Shown one piece after another: positions 15,699-24,372 of a stretch of 45,104 nucleotides of DNA. Numbering within the stretch: the first letter of the stretch is position 1; each line of letters starts with the position of its first letter. Source of the DNA: UBA6120 sp964495145 (GTDB lineage Bacteria > Bacillota_I > Bacilli_A > RFN20 > CAG-826); NCBI GenBank assembly GCA_964495145.1, contig CAZBUP010000005.1, forward strand, positions 1 to 45,104. The letters run 5' to 3'. A model generated the notes under the pieces. That model worked only from the letters and a program-made list of their open reading frames with translations. It was not told where the DNA came from and ran no database searches. The translations under genes were made by a program, and so were the position numbers.

Positions 15699-15718
15699 CG
15701 TTCCGCCCGGCGATAAGA

Positions 15719-15724
15719 TAGAAT
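15719..15724 (+). promoter_or_regulatory. -10 element for lepA, eleven bases from the ATG
   Basis: TAGAAT at 15719-15724 lies 11 bases before the lepA ATG; no -35 match is apparent and no good SD follows. Confidence 0.4.
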
Positions 15725-15735
15725 ATACGAGCATC

Positions 15736-17550
15736 ATGAAAACCTTTGACCAAACGCGCATCCGCAATTTCTCCATCATCGCTCACATCGACCATGGCAA
15801 ATCGACCTTGGCCGACCGTATTTTGGAATTGACGGGAGCGGTCAGCCTCCGCGACATGCGCGATCAAATGCTCGACTCGCTCGATTTGGAGCGCGAACGA
15901 GGCATCACCATCAAATTGACGTCGGTCACTTTGCCCTACCATGCCGATGACGGTCAAGATTACGTGTTTAATTTGATCGACACCCCCGGGCACGTCGATT
16001 TCACCTATGAAGTGTCGCGGTCATTGGCCGCCTGCGAAGGGGCCTTGTTGGTGGTAGACGCCTCCCAAGGCGTCGAAGCCCAAACGTTGGCCAACGTCTA
16101 CTTAGCCATCGACAACGATTTGGAAATCATCCCGGTCATCAATAAGATAGACCTCCCGGTCGCCAACGTCGAACGGACTAAAATCGAAATTCGCGATCGG
16201 ATCGGGCTCCCGATCGAACACGCCATCGCCATCTCGGCCAAGACCGGCATCAACGTCAAAGCCGTGCTTGAAGCCGTCGTCAAATACATTCCGGCTCCCA
16301 AAGGCAGCGTCGAAGCGCCGTTGCAGGCCTTGATTTTTGACTCTTTTTACGATTCTTACCGCGGGGTCATCATCCTGATTCGGGTCAAACAGGGAAGCGT
16401 GCGCGTCGGCGACACCATCATGTTGATGGCCGTCGGAAAAAAATACCTGGTGACCGAAGTCGGGATCCGAACGCCGAAAGAAGAGAAGAAGGACGTTTTG
16501 TCCAGCGGCGAAGTCGGGTACCTGGCCGCCCAGATCAAAGACATCAAAGACGTCCATTCCGGCGAAACGGTCACTTTGGCCCAGCGCCCCGCTTCGGTCG
16601 CTTTGCCGGGCTATCGCCATATCAACCCGATGGTTTACTGCGGGCTCTACCCGGTCGATTCGAAAAAATACGCCGACTTGAAAGACGCTCTCGAGAAATT
16701 AACGCTCAATGACGCCGCTTTAAGATTCGAGGCTGAGAATTCCCAAGCTTTGGGATTTGGGTTCCGCTGCGGCTTTTTAGGATTGCTCCACATGAACGTG
16801 ATCCAAGAGAGGCTCGAACGCGAATACAACCTCAATTTGATTTTGACGGCCCCGAGCGTCATCTACAAAGTCCATTTGACCAATGGCGAGGTGCTGGAGC
16901 TCGACAATCCGAGCCGGCTGCCGAACCCGGTCTTGATCAAGGAAATCCAAGAACCCTACGTGCTGGCCTCGATCATGACCCCAAAGGATTACGTTGGACC
17001 GGTCATGGAACTATGCCAAGCTCGGCGCGGCCTCCACGTCGATTTGGAGTTCTTCGACGAAACGCGGATGATCGTCAAATACGAATTGCCGTTATCGGAA
17101 ATCATCTATAACTTTTTCGATCGCCTTAAAAGCACCACCAAAGGCTATGCCTCGCTCGACTATGCCTTATCCGAATACAAAGCTAGCAACTTGACCCGGA
17201 TGGACATTCTTCTTAATGGCGAACCAATCGACGCCTTGTCGACCATCGTTTACAAAGGCAACGCCTTTGACCGCGGCAGTTTAATCGTCCGGCGCTTGAA
17301 GGAAATCATCCCGCGCCAGCAATTCGAAATCCCGGTTCAAGCCGCCATTAACGGTAAAGTCATCGCCAGAAGCAACATCAAGGCCGTTCGTAAAGACGTT
17401 TTGGCCAAATGTTACGGCGGCGATATTTCGCGTAAGCGCAAACTGCTCGAGAAGCAAAAAGAAGGCAAAAAACGCATGAAAGCCATCGGTTCGGTCGAAG
17501 TCCCCCAGGAAGCTTTCATGACCGTGCTCTCGCTGGACGAAGACGAGTAG
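15736..17550 (+). CDS. lepA: Elongation factor 4 (LepA), ribosome-associated GTPase
   Basis: LepA (604 aa, usual length) is an EF-G-like GTPase linked to back-translocation and 30S biogenesis. G motifs are AHIDHGKST (P-loop), RGITIK (switch I), DTPGHVDF (G3) and INKIDLP (G4). Domains II, III and V follow, and the LepA-specific C-terminal domain has TRMDILLNGEPIDALSTIVY and AINGKVIARSNIKAVRKDVLAKCYGGDISRKRKLLEKQKEGKKRMK, here quoted only as two end marks: AINGKVIARSNIKA and KCYGGDISRKRKLLEKQ. The predicted promoter lies very close to the ATG with only a weak GAG as SD. No terminator is obvious before the Fic-like gene. Confidence 0.97.
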   Translation: MKTFDQTRIRNFSIIAHIDHGKSTLADRILELTGAVSLRDMRDQMLDSLDLERERGITIKLTSVTLPYHADDGQDYVFNLIDTPGHVDFTYEVSRSLAACEGALLVVDASQGVEAQTLANVYLAIDNDLEIIPVINKIDLPVANVERTKIEIRDRIGLPIEHAIAISAKTGINVKAVLEAVVKYIPAPKGSVEAPLQALIFDSFYDSYRGVIILIRVKQGSVRVGDTIMLMAVGKKYLVTEVGIRTPKEEKKDVLSSGEVGYLAAQIKDIKDVHSGETVTLAQRPASVALPGYRHINPMVYCGLYPVDSKKYADLKDALEKLTLNDAALRFEAENSQALGFGFRCGFLGLLHMNVIQERLEREYNLNLILTAPSVIYKVHLTNGEVLELDNPSRLPNPVLIKEIQEPYVLASIMTPKDYVGPVMELCQARRGLHVDLEFFDETRMIVKYELPLSEIIYNFFDRLKSTTKGYASLDYALSEYKASNLTRMDILLNGEPIDALSTIVYKGNAFDRGSLIVRRLKEIIPRQQFEIPVQAAINGKVIARSNIKAVRKDVLAKCYGGDISRKRKLLEKQKEGKKRMKAIGSVEVPQEAFMTVLSLDEDE

Positions 17551-17631
17551 GCGAATTTTTGAAATTGGCAAATAATCTAGTAGAAAATTAGTCGATTGTT
17601 TGCTATCGTTGATTTATAGTGAGAGAAAAAC

Positions 17632-18999
17632 ATGGGTAATGATGATCTAGCAATCCGGTTTAGCAACGAAACATACGCGACTCGGTCGGAAGTAGCCAAA
17701 GCCTTGCATACCTCTTTGATCGACTCGATTTGGACCAACATCATCAAGTATCGCGGCCAGTTTACCCGCTACCTTTCGCTCCATGCCATCGACCATGGGC
17801 AATTGACCCTCGTCTTGACACCACATATCGCCGACTGCGTCAATGCCATCGAACGGAAATTGATGAAGGCGTGGCTGCGCTTGAACAAGGTGCCGAAGAC
17901 ATCGAGCGCCTATGCCCAATTCGAACAGGATTTCCATTTCGAACAATTAAACCATATCGCCAAGAAGTATCGGCTCACCGTCAACGAATCGTTCATAAAA
18001 AGCGTCACCAACGACACTTTGTCGACCGTGTTCCCCGATCGGATGATCCTCGTCAATTATTTCACGGCTCATAAATACATCAAACAGAATCCAGTCGATC
18101 CGATCGACGAGGCCTTTTTTGCCGCCATCTATTCGCTCCTGAGCGGACAGGAAGAATTGACCTCTTTGTACCGAGAACACGAAGTGGCGTCTTACGAGCA
18201 GAAAGCTTTGATCGGGAAGACTTACCCCGCCGCTCCGCTGGCCCGCATCGAAGAAATGATGAAGGAGCTTCAGGAATTCATCGTCCACGCCGACTATGCC
18301 CCCTTGGTCAAAGCCATCGTCGTTTTCTACTACATCATGCTGGTCAAGCCATTCGAAACCTATTCCGAGGAAATGGCGCTCTTGACCATGAAAAATATCT
18401 TGGTCCATGCCGATTTTGACGAAGTACCGCTGCTGCTAGCCCTCGAACCGATCTTGCTCGACGGCAACGACGAGCTGACCCGGGTCATGAACGAAATCCA
18501 AAAGACCGGCGACGTCACCTACCTGTTGGTCACTTTCCTTCCGATCGTGGAAACGGCCGTCGACGCCTTACTGGATCGAGCCATCGATTACGAAAAAGAG
18601 GAAATCAAAGAAGAAGCGGCTCCCGTAAATGAAATCCTTCCGCCAGAGAAAACCGCAGAAGTTGAATCAGTGGTCGCTGAACCTGCTGGAAGCCGACCCT
18701 TAACGATCGACGACCGGATGGCGCTTCCTAGCGTCCCCATCGCCCTCGACGAAGTCGACGCCGCCCGGATCGAAGAACATTTGATGGAAACGAACCCGGC
18801 CCTGAAGCGGGGCGAAGCCTATTTCTACGCCCGCCACTGCACCATCGGCAAATTCTATACCATCTCCCAATTCAAAAAAACGCTCGGGTGCGCCTATGAG
18901 ACGGCTCGGACTTCCATGGATCATTTGGCCGGACTCGGCTATTACCGCAAAGAGAATTACAAAAATAAATTCATCTACACACCCGTAGGACGAAAGTAG
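17632..18999 (+). CDS. Fic-like protein with degenerate catalytic motif and C-terminal winged helix
   Basis: The 455-aa protein has a region (about 200-320) that follows Fic-domain architecture: a helix ending RIEEMMKELQEFI, then PLVKAIVVFYYIMLVKPF and, 50 residues on, DELTRVMNEIQKTGDVTYLL, equivalent to the usual post-core helices. Active Fic enzymes have HPFxxGNGR at this point; here it is KPFETYSEE (239-247), so the catalytic His and the nucleotide-binding Gly/Asn/Arg are all lost. The last 55 residues (FYTISQFKKTLGCAYETARTSM onward) look like a winged helix found at the end of many Fic proteins. An acidic low-complexity linker (320-350) separates them. The N-terminal 140 residues are unrecognised. 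No AMPylation is expected; a regulatory role is inference. A GAGAG precedes the ATG. Confidence 0.6.
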   Translation: MGNDDLAIRFSNETYATRSEVAKALHTSLIDSIWTNIIKYRGQFTRYLSLHAIDHGQLTLVLTPHIADCVNAIERKLMKAWLRLNKVPKTSSAYAQFEQDFHFEQLNHIAKKYRLTVNESFIKSVTNDTLSTVFPDRMILVNYFTAHKYIKQNPVDPIDEAFFAAIYSLLSGQEELTSLYREHEVASYEQKALIGKTYPAAPLARIEEMMKELQEFIVHADYAPLVKAIVVFYYIMLVKPFETYSEEMALLTMKNILVHADFDEVPLLLALEPILLDGNDELTRVMNEIQKTGDVTYLLVTFLPIVETAVDALLDRAIDYEKEEIKEEAAPVNEILPPEKTAEVESVVAEPAGSRPLTIDDRMALPSVPIALDEVDAARIEEHLMETNPALKRGEAYFYARHCTIGKFYTISQFKKTLGCAYETARTSMDHLAGLGYYRKENYKNKFIYTPVGRK

Positions 19000-19006
19000 G
19001 TTGCTC

Positions 19007-19264
19007 ATGGTCATCGTATTCAGTGGTCTTCTCGACAATCCGGTTCTGGCCGTCATCGTTATCCTGGCGCTTTTCGGAGTGATTTCCCTAGGCGCTTATT
19101 TGTTACGTAAATACATCCCGAGCCTTCGTGGCAAAGACGAGGTCATCGACGAAGAAGAAGCCGCCCGCCAAGAAATTGAACGGGTCATCGTCAAAGTCCA
19201 AGATGAGAAGACCAAGGAGCAAATGGAACAATTTGGTCCCGATCACGACAAAAAACCCGATTAA
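19007..19264 (+). CDS. Small single-pass membrane protein, function unknown
   Basis: The 85-aa product has one hydrophobic segment (about residues 12-32, LAVIVILALFGVISLGAYLL) and a highly charged tail with EEEAARQEIERVIVKVQDEKTKEQMEQF, likely helical or coiled-coil and cytoplasmic. The ATG at 19007 is preferred because AGTAGG lies 6 bases upstream; a TTG at 19001 is in frame. It lies 7 bases after the Fic-like gene and overlaps the start of hemW, so the three are probably co-transcribed. I do not recognise the family. Confidence 0.7.
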   Translation: MVIVFSGLLDNPVLAVIVILALFGVISLGAYLLRKYIPSLRGKDEVIDEEEAARQEIERVIVKVQDEKTKEQMEQFGPDHDKKPD

Positions 19265-20354
19265 GTCGCTCTACGTCCATATTCCGTTTTGTACGCATCT
19301 GTGCCACTACTGCGACTTTGCCAAAATGCTGTATGAACCCGACCGAGCCGACCGCTATCTAGAGCGGCTTTTTTTCGAATTGGACCAATACCGAATGGAC
19401 ACGCTGGACACGCTTTACGTTGGCGGCGGGACCCCGACTGCCTTAACGGCCCCCCAGTTGGAGCGATTATTGAAAAAACTGAACCCGCTACTGGGTCCAC
19501 ATGCCGAATTCACGGTCGAGGCCAACGTCGAAAATGCCACCGAAGAGAAACTAGCTTTGATGCGGCGATGCGGAGTCAACCGGCTGAGCCTCGGGGTCCA
19601 AACCATGAACCGCGACCATCTCAAGCGCATGAACCGGTTTCACCAACCCGATGATGTGGCCCGCGTGGTCACCTTGGCGCGATCGCTTGGTTTTTTAAAC
19701 GTCAACCTCGACTTGATCTACGACCTTCCGGGGCAAACCGACGACGAACTGCGTCGTGATGTCGATCAAATGGTGCTTCTTGACGTTCCCCATATCGCCA
19801 CGTATTCGCTGACCATTCATCCCCAAACCGTCTTCGGGATTCAAAAAATCGTTCCCGCCGACGATGAAACGAGCCGCCGCCATTACGACATCATCCTCGA
19901 GAAACTAAGGGCTGCCGGCTATGAACGATACGAAGTATCCAATTTTGCTAAACCGGGTTACCAAGGCCGCCACAATCTCAATTATTGGACTAACGGCTAT
20001 TTCGTCGGCATCGGGCTCGGCGCCAGCGGCTACCTGCCCGGGCGGCGTTACAAAAACACCTTGAACTTGTCTAAATACCTGGAGGGAACCACCGTCGAGG
20101 ATATCGACGCCATCGATATACGAACCCAGGAAATTGATTTTCTGATGCTGGGTTTACGGCTCGCGCAAGGGTTCGAGACTCAAACGTATGAAAAAATGTT
20201 TTCCTTCGCTTTCGGCCAGCGCTATCAAAACGCGATTTTGCATTTATCCGAGGCTGGGTTATTACAAACCGATGGGAAACGATGGTATGCTACTGATGAG
20301 GGGTTGATGCTTCTCGATCACGTAGTCCTCACTTTGATAAAGGAGTTCGACTGA
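19233..20354 (+). CDS. hemW: Radical SAM heme chaperone HemW
   Basis: HemW-like proteins bind heme and a 4Fe-4S/SAM cluster; they are often misnamed coproporphyrinogen oxidase. The N-terminus SLYVHIPFCTHLCHYCDF holds CxxxCxxC followed by D-F, the HemW rather than HemN form. Other marks are LYVGGGTPTAL, NRLSLGVQTM, NLDLIYDLPGQT and RYEVSNFAKPG. No ATG lies near the conserved start: the nearest in-frame choice is TTG at 19233 (373 aa), with AAGGAG 13 bases upstream, overlapping the small membrane gene by 32 bases. The open frame extends to 19128 without similarity. Its TGA overlaps the ATG of the RDD gene. No heme-synthesis gene is visible in the window. Confidence 0.88.
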   Translation: MVPITTKNPIKSLYVHIPFCTHLCHYCDFAKMLYEPDRADRYLERLFFELDQYRMDTLDTLYVGGGTPTALTAPQLERLLKKLNPLLGPHAEFTVEANVENATEEKLALMRRCGVNRLSLGVQTMNRDHLKRMNRFHQPDDVARVVTLARSLGFLNVNLDLIYDLPGQTDDELRRDVDQMVLLDVPHIATYSLTIHPQTVFGIQKIVPADDETSRRHYDIILEKLRAAGYERYEVSNFAKPGYQGRHNLNYWTNGYFVGIGLGASGYLPGRRYKNTLNLSKYLEGTTVEDIDAIDIRTQEIDFLMLGLRLAQGFETQTYEKMFSFAFGQRYQNAILHLSEAGLLQTDGKRWYATDEGLMLLDHVVLTLIKEFD

Positions 20355-20758
20355 TGCACATTGCCCGTTACGAAAAACGTCTCTTCGCCTATTTATTTGA
20401 TTCACTCGTGTCGCTATTGGGCGGCATGGCCATTTTCTTTTTGATTCCGATGCCGATCGCCTTCATCGAGAAGATCTTGCTCTCCCAAGTGGCCGCCGCG
20501 CTCATTTACGTGGCCTCGACCTCGATCATGCTGATGATCACCAACGGATTCACGTTTGGATCGTTGTTTGTCCGGGTCCGGGTGGTGCGCCTTGACGACC
20601 GACGTTTAGGCTGGCGCGAAGTGTTGATTCGCTCGGTCGGTCTTGCCATCTTCGTATGGTCGCTCATCAATGCCGTGTACATGCTTTCGGTCCATACCGA
20701 ACGGACCATGTTCGACCGGATGTCGGATACCATCGTCATCGACAAGAAATGTTACTAA
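20354..20758 (+). CDS. RDD family membrane protein
   Basis: This 134-aa protein starts HIARYEKRLFAYLFDSLVSLL, the RDD pattern (Arg-x-x-Ala...Asp) in the first helix, and has four hydrophobic segments, the second followed by TNGFTFGSLFVRVRVV, which is conserved in RDD proteins. Their roles are varied (ion transport suggested in some); none is shown here. TGATG overlap with hemW indicates coupling. A small hairpin (20775-20789) lies downstream. Confidence 0.82.
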   Translation: MHIARYEKRLFAYLFDSLVSLLGGMAIFFLIPMPIAFIEKILLSQVAAALIYVASTSIMLMITNGFTFGSLFVRVRVVRLDDRRLGWREVLIRSVGLAIFVWSLINAVYMLSVHTERTMFDRMSDTIVIDKKCY

Positions 20759-20774
20759 ATCTTTAAGAATTATC

Positions 20775-20789
20775 GTGCTATATTAGCAC
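20775..20789. repeat. GTGCTA-TAT-TAGCAC inverted repeat before the heat-shock promoter
   Basis: A perfect six-base inverted repeat lies between the RDD stop and the hrcA promoter, ending in an A/T-rich stretch (TTATTTATT). It may act as a weak terminator. Its arms are the CIRCE core halves in everted order. Confidence 0.6.
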
Positions 20790-20796
20790 TTATTTA

Positions 20797-20825
20797 TTGA
20801 CAGTGCCAGAGGACTGGTATAGAAT
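20797..20825 (+). promoter_or_regulatory. hrcA-grpE-dnaK-dnaJ promoter
   Basis: TTGACA (20797-20802), 17-base spacer, TAGAAT (20820-20825), a near-consensus vegetative promoter. The predicted start point is within the left arm of CIRCE. Confidence 0.88.
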
Positions 20826-20829
20826 GCTT

Positions 20830-20856
20830 GTAGCACTCGGATATTTCGTGTGCTAA
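20830..20856. promoter_or_regulatory. CIRCE operator (HrcA binding site)
   Basis: GTAGCACTC (20830-20838), nine-base spacer, GTGTGCTAA (20848-20856); 16 of 18 arm positions match the CIRCE consensus TTAGCACTC-N9-GAGTGCTAA. It overlaps the transcription start, as expected for HrcA repression. Confidence 0.93.
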
Positions 20857-20867
20857 CGGGGTGTCAC

Positions 20868-21878
20868 ATGACCTTATCACGTCGCGACCAAATCCTGAAA
20901 TTGATCGTCGAACACTTCATAAAAACCGCCGTTCCCGTCGGGAGCCACACCTTGATCGAAAGCTACGAGTTACCCTACTCCAGTGCAACGATCCGGGCCG
21001 AAATGGCCGATCTCGAAGGCGACGGCCTTTTGGAAAAGACCCACACTTCCTCAGGTCGCGTCCCTTCCAGCAAGGGTTATCGTTATTACATCGACAACCT
21101 GCGCAACCGCCGCGTCGACGAGCAAATCAAGCAACAATTGCAGTTGATCCTCGACAAGAAGACCCAATCGATTGAAGAGACCATCAAGCAAAGTTGCGAA
21201 ATCTTGGCCCATATGACCAATTTGGCCTCGATCGTACTCGGTCCCAACGCCAAGGAAGAACGTCTCGTCAGCCTCTCGATCGTTCCCATCGCGGGGAATT
21301 CGGCCACGGCCGTATTCGTCACTGACCAAGGTTATGTCGAAAATAAAACCTTTGTCATCCCGGAGACGATGTCGATGCGCGACTTGCAGAAAAGCGTCAC
21401 CCTCTTGAACGAACGGCTCCAGGGGACTCCGATAGCCGACCTCGTCAGCAAGATGGAAGCCATCCGGCCGATCCTTCAAGACTATATCGCCGAGCATGAC
21501 GTCATCTACCAAGCCTTCGCGCAAGCCTTCCTTCATTTCGCGAGCGACCGCCTGCGGACTTATGGCCAAGACGAACTGTTCAGTCAGCCGGAATTCACGA
21601 ACGACGCCCAGAAGCTCCGGCACCTGATCTCGCTACTCGACTCGCCGGAAGTATTCCGGGAAGTCTCGAAGGACGGCGAGAACATCACCATCAAGATCGG
21701 CGACGTCAATGAAGAATACGGCGACGTGGCCATCGTCACCAGCCGCTTGGCCATTCCTGGCCGTTCCGACGGCACCATCGCCGTGGTTGGCCCCACCCGC
21801 ATGGATTACGACCGCGTCGTCAGCGCCCTCGAATACATCGCCGGGATGCTCGAAGAACATTTCAAGAAAGAGAGGTAA
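20868..21878 (+). CDS. hrcA: Heat-inducible transcription repressor HrcA
   Basis: HrcA (336 aa) represses class I heat-shock genes through CIRCE. The N-terminal winged helix (SRRDQILKLIVEHFIKTAVPVGSHTLIESYELPYSSATIR quoted only by its ends SRRDQILKLIVEHF and PVGSHTL) is followed by MADLEGDGLLEKTHTSSGRVPS and GYRYYID, all diagnostic. The C-terminal part has the GAF-like domain with YGDVAIVTSRL and GTIAVVGPTRMDY. The ATG at 20868 is used because GGGGTG precedes it; an upstream in-frame GTG (20850) lies inside CIRCE. The gene represses its own operon, with GroEL expected to keep HrcA active. Confidence 0.97.
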   Translation: MTLSRRDQILKLIVEHFIKTAVPVGSHTLIESYELPYSSATIRAEMADLEGDGLLEKTHTSSGRVPSSKGYRYYIDNLRNRRVDEQIKQQLQLILDKKTQSIEETIKQSCEILAHMTNLASIVLGPNAKEERLVSLSIVPIAGNSATAVFVTDQGYVENKTFVIPETMSMRDLQKSVTLLNERLQGTPIADLVSKMEAIRPILQDYIAEHDVIYQAFAQAFLHFASDRLRTYGQDELFSQPEFTNDAQKLRHLISLLDSPEVFREVSKDGENITIKIGDVNEEYGDVAIVTSRLAIPGRSDGTIAVVGPTRMDYDRVVSALEYIAGMLEEHFKKER

Positions 21879-21886
21879 CCGCGTCA

Positions 21887-22504
21887 ATGGTACCCAACAA
21901 AGATAAACCCATCGCCGATAATCCGCCCATAGAAGAGAAGAAGGGCAAGAAAGAAACCCAGCTCGAGGAAAAGCTCGAAGCAGCCCTAAAAGAAGTCGAA
22001 GCCTGGAAGAACAAATATTACATGGTTTATGCCGACATGGAAAACGCCCGCAAGCAAAATGAAAAGACGTTGTCCGAGTCGCTGAAATACCGGGCCGAGG
22101 GATTCATCGAAAACCTGTTCCCGATCCTCGATTCGTTCAAGATCGCCCTCGACATGAAGACCGACGACGAAATGCTGAAGCGGTTCCTAGTCGGTTTCGA
22201 ACACATTTACCGGCAACTGCAATACGTCCTCGACAACGAAGGCGTCAAAGACATCACCCCGGCGATCGGGGCCAAATTCGATTACAAGACGATGCATGCC
22301 CTCGAAGCCGAATATGGCGAGGGCGAGGAAAACACCGTCGTCCGCATCGTCGCCCGCGGCTATCAGCTCAAGGAGCGCATCATCCGCCCGAGCATGGTCG
22401 TCGTCAGCAAGAAGAAACCGCCGGAACCCGCGCCCGAACCAAGCCCGGAGCAACCGACAAACGAAACCAAGGCAGATACAAACTCAAAAGAGTTTGATGC
22501 ATAA
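21887..22504 (+). CDS. grpE: Nucleotide exchange factor GrpE
   Basis: GrpE (205 aa) releases ADP from DnaK. After a charged disordered N-terminus, a long coiled coil (EEKLEAALKEVEAWKNKYY) leads to MVYADMENARKQNEKTL, the family core, and the C-terminal beta domain with HALEAEYGEGEENTVVRIVARGY and LKERIIRPSMVVVSK. A low-complexity Pro/Glu tail ends the protein. It lies 8 bases after hrcA with GAGAGG as SD. Confidence 0.96.
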   Translation: MVPNKDKPIADNPPIEEKKGKKETQLEEKLEAALKEVEAWKNKYYMVYADMENARKQNEKTLSESLKYRAEGFIENLFPILDSFKIALDMKTDDEMLKRFLVGFEHIYRQLQYVLDNEGVKDITPAIGAKFDYKTMHALEAEYGEGEENTVVRIVARGYQLKERIIRPSMVVVSKKKPPEPAPEPSPEQPTNETKADTNSKEFDA

Positions 22505-22529
22505 AGGATATTAAAGGAGAAACACACAT

Positions 22530-24356
22530 ATGGCAAAAGAAGTAATCATCGGCATTGACTTGGGGACTACGAATTCCGTCGTCTCGTATTTGCAACCGGA
22601 TGGCAAAGTCAAGGTCATTCCCAATCCTGAAGGACACAACACCACTCCGTCGGTCGTCGCCTTTAAGGCCAGCGGCGAGGAAATCATCGGCGACGCCGCC
22701 AAGCGGCAAGCCGTCATCAACCCGGACACCGTCTTATCGGTCAAGCGACTGATGGGCACCGACAAGAAAATCCACATTTCGATTTTGAACAAGGATTTCA
22801 CCCCGCAGGAAATTTCGGCTAAGATCTTGACTTACATGAAGAAATACGCCGAAGCCTCGTTGGGCCAAACCCTGAAGAAAGCCGTCATCACCGTTCCGGC
22901 CTATTTTAACGACGCGCAACGGCAAGCCACCAAGGACGCCGGGCAAATCGCCGGGCTGGAAGTCCTGCGCATCATCAACGAACCGACCGCCAGCGCGCTC
23001 GCTTACGGACTCGAATCCAAGAAGAGCGGCAAGATTCTCGTCTACGACCTGGGCGGGGGCACGTTTGACGTCAGCATCCTCGAAATCGGGGACGGCACCT
23101 TCGAAGTCATCGCCACCTCGGGTGACAACCGCTTGGGCGGCGACGACTGGGACGATGTCCTAGCCAAATGGGTCCAAGAGCAAATCCGGGCCCAACACGG
23201 GGTCACGTTGACCGACAAGATGGCCCTTCAACGCTTTAAAGAAGCGGCTGAAAAAGCCAAGATCGAACTCTCGGGTCAATTAGAGACCGTCATTTCACTC
23301 CCGTTCATCGGCCAAACCGCGGCCGGACCGATCAACTTCGAAACCAAGATCACCCGGGCTAAATTCCAAGACATGACCAAGCATTTGCTCAAACGGACCG
23401 AAGAACCGATGCGCAAAGCGCTTAAAGACGCTAATCTGACTGCCAACGACATCGATGAGATCCTGCTCATCGGCGGTTCGATCCGCATGCCGGCCGTCCA
23501 AGAGTTGGTCGGTCAAATCATGGGCAAGAAACCCAATCTTTCGGTCAACCCCGACGAAGCCGTCTCCATCGGCGCCGCCATTCAAGGCGCGGTCCTGTCC
23601 GGCGACGTCAAAGACGTGGTCTTGCTCGACGTCACCCCGCTGACCCTCGGCATCGAAACCCTGGGCGAGATGATGACCCCGCTCATCACCCGCAACACCA
23701 CGATTCCGACCACCAAGAGCCAAATTTTCTCAACCGCGGCCGATAACCAGCCGGCCGTCGACATCATGGTCTACCAAGGCGAACGCCCGATGGCCCGCGA
23801 TAATAAACTGTTAGGCCACTTCAAGCTGGACGGCATCAAGCCGGCCCGCCGGGGCGAACCGCGGATCGAGGTCACCTTCTCGATCGACGTCAACGGCATC
23901 GTCAAAGTGACGGCCAAAGACCTTGATTCCCAAAAAGAACAACAAATCACGATCACCGGCTCGACCGGCCTCAGCAAATCGGAAATCGACCGCATGGTCC
24001 GCGAAGCCGAAGAAAACCGCGACGCCGACGAAAAGCGCAAAGAAGAAGTCGAATTGAAGAACAAGGCCGAGCAATATTTGAACAGCATCGACACCGCCCT
24101 CCAAGAAAAAGGCGCGAGCCTCGATCCAAAGCAAAAAGAAGAAACGGAAAAACTCCGCGACGAACTGAAAGCCGCGTTGGAGAAAAACGACGTCGAAACC
24201 TTGCGTCGCAAGATCGGCGATCTTGAAAAAGCCGCCGAATACATGGCCCAGGCCCAAGCCCAACCCAAAGCATCCAATGGGGCCGCTCCGCAGCCGGAAG
24301 GCGAAACCAAATCCGACGATGACGTCATCGACGCCGATTTCACTGAAAAGAAATAA
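22530..24356 (+). CDS. dnaK: Chaperone DnaK (Hsp70)
   Basis: DnaK (608 aa) binds exposed hydrophobic peptides under ATP control. The ATPase domain opens IIGIDLGTTNSVVSYLQ, with VPAYFNDAQRQATKDAG, IINEPTASALAYGL, VYDLGGGTFDVSIL and LLIGGSIRMPAVQELV. The substrate domain has LLDVTPLTLGIETLG. The nucleotide domain has the shorter Gram-positive layout (no extra 24-residue insert of proteobacterial DnaK). The C-terminal helical lid ends in a Gln/Ala stretch and DDDVIDADFTEKK. An AAAGGAG ribosome site precedes the ATG. It is the third gene of the CIRCE operon. Confidence 0.98.
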   Translation: MAKEVIIGIDLGTTNSVVSYLQPDGKVKVIPNPEGHNTTPSVVAFKASGEEIIGDAAKRQAVINPDTVLSVKRLMGTDKKIHISILNKDFTPQEISAKILTYMKKYAEASLGQTLKKAVITVPAYFNDAQRQATKDAGQIAGLEVLRIINEPTASALAYGLESKKSGKILVYDLGGGTFDVSILEIGDGTFEVIATSGDNRLGGDDWDDVLAKWVQEQIRAQHGVTLTDKMALQRFKEAAEKAKIELSGQLETVISLPFIGQTAAGPINFETKITRAKFQDMTKHLLKRTEEPMRKALKDANLTANDIDEILLIGGSIRMPAVQELVGQIMGKKPNLSVNPDEAVSIGAAIQGAVLSGDVKDVVLLDVTPLTLGIETLGEMMTPLITRNTTIPTTKSQIFSTAADNQPAVDIMVYQGERPMARDNKLLGHFKLDGIKPARRGEPRIEVTFSIDVNGIVKVTAKDLDSQKEQQITITGSTGLSKSEIDRMVREAEENRDADEKRKEEVELKNKAEQYLNSIDTALQEKGASLDPKQKEETEKLRDELKAALEKNDVETLRRKIGDLEKAAEYMAQAQAQPKASNGAAPQPEGETKSDDDVIDADFTEKK

Positions 24357-24372
24357 ACGATTAGGTACCTAG

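Noticed and set aside
19128..19232. hemW starting at 19128
   Set aside because: The extra residues are a basic shadow of the small membrane gene; HemW proteins begin close to the SLYVHIPFC segment.
20850..20867. hrcA start at the GTG inside CIRCE
   Set aside because: HrcA homologues start near MTLSRRDQ, and GGGGTG is well placed for the ATG at 20868.
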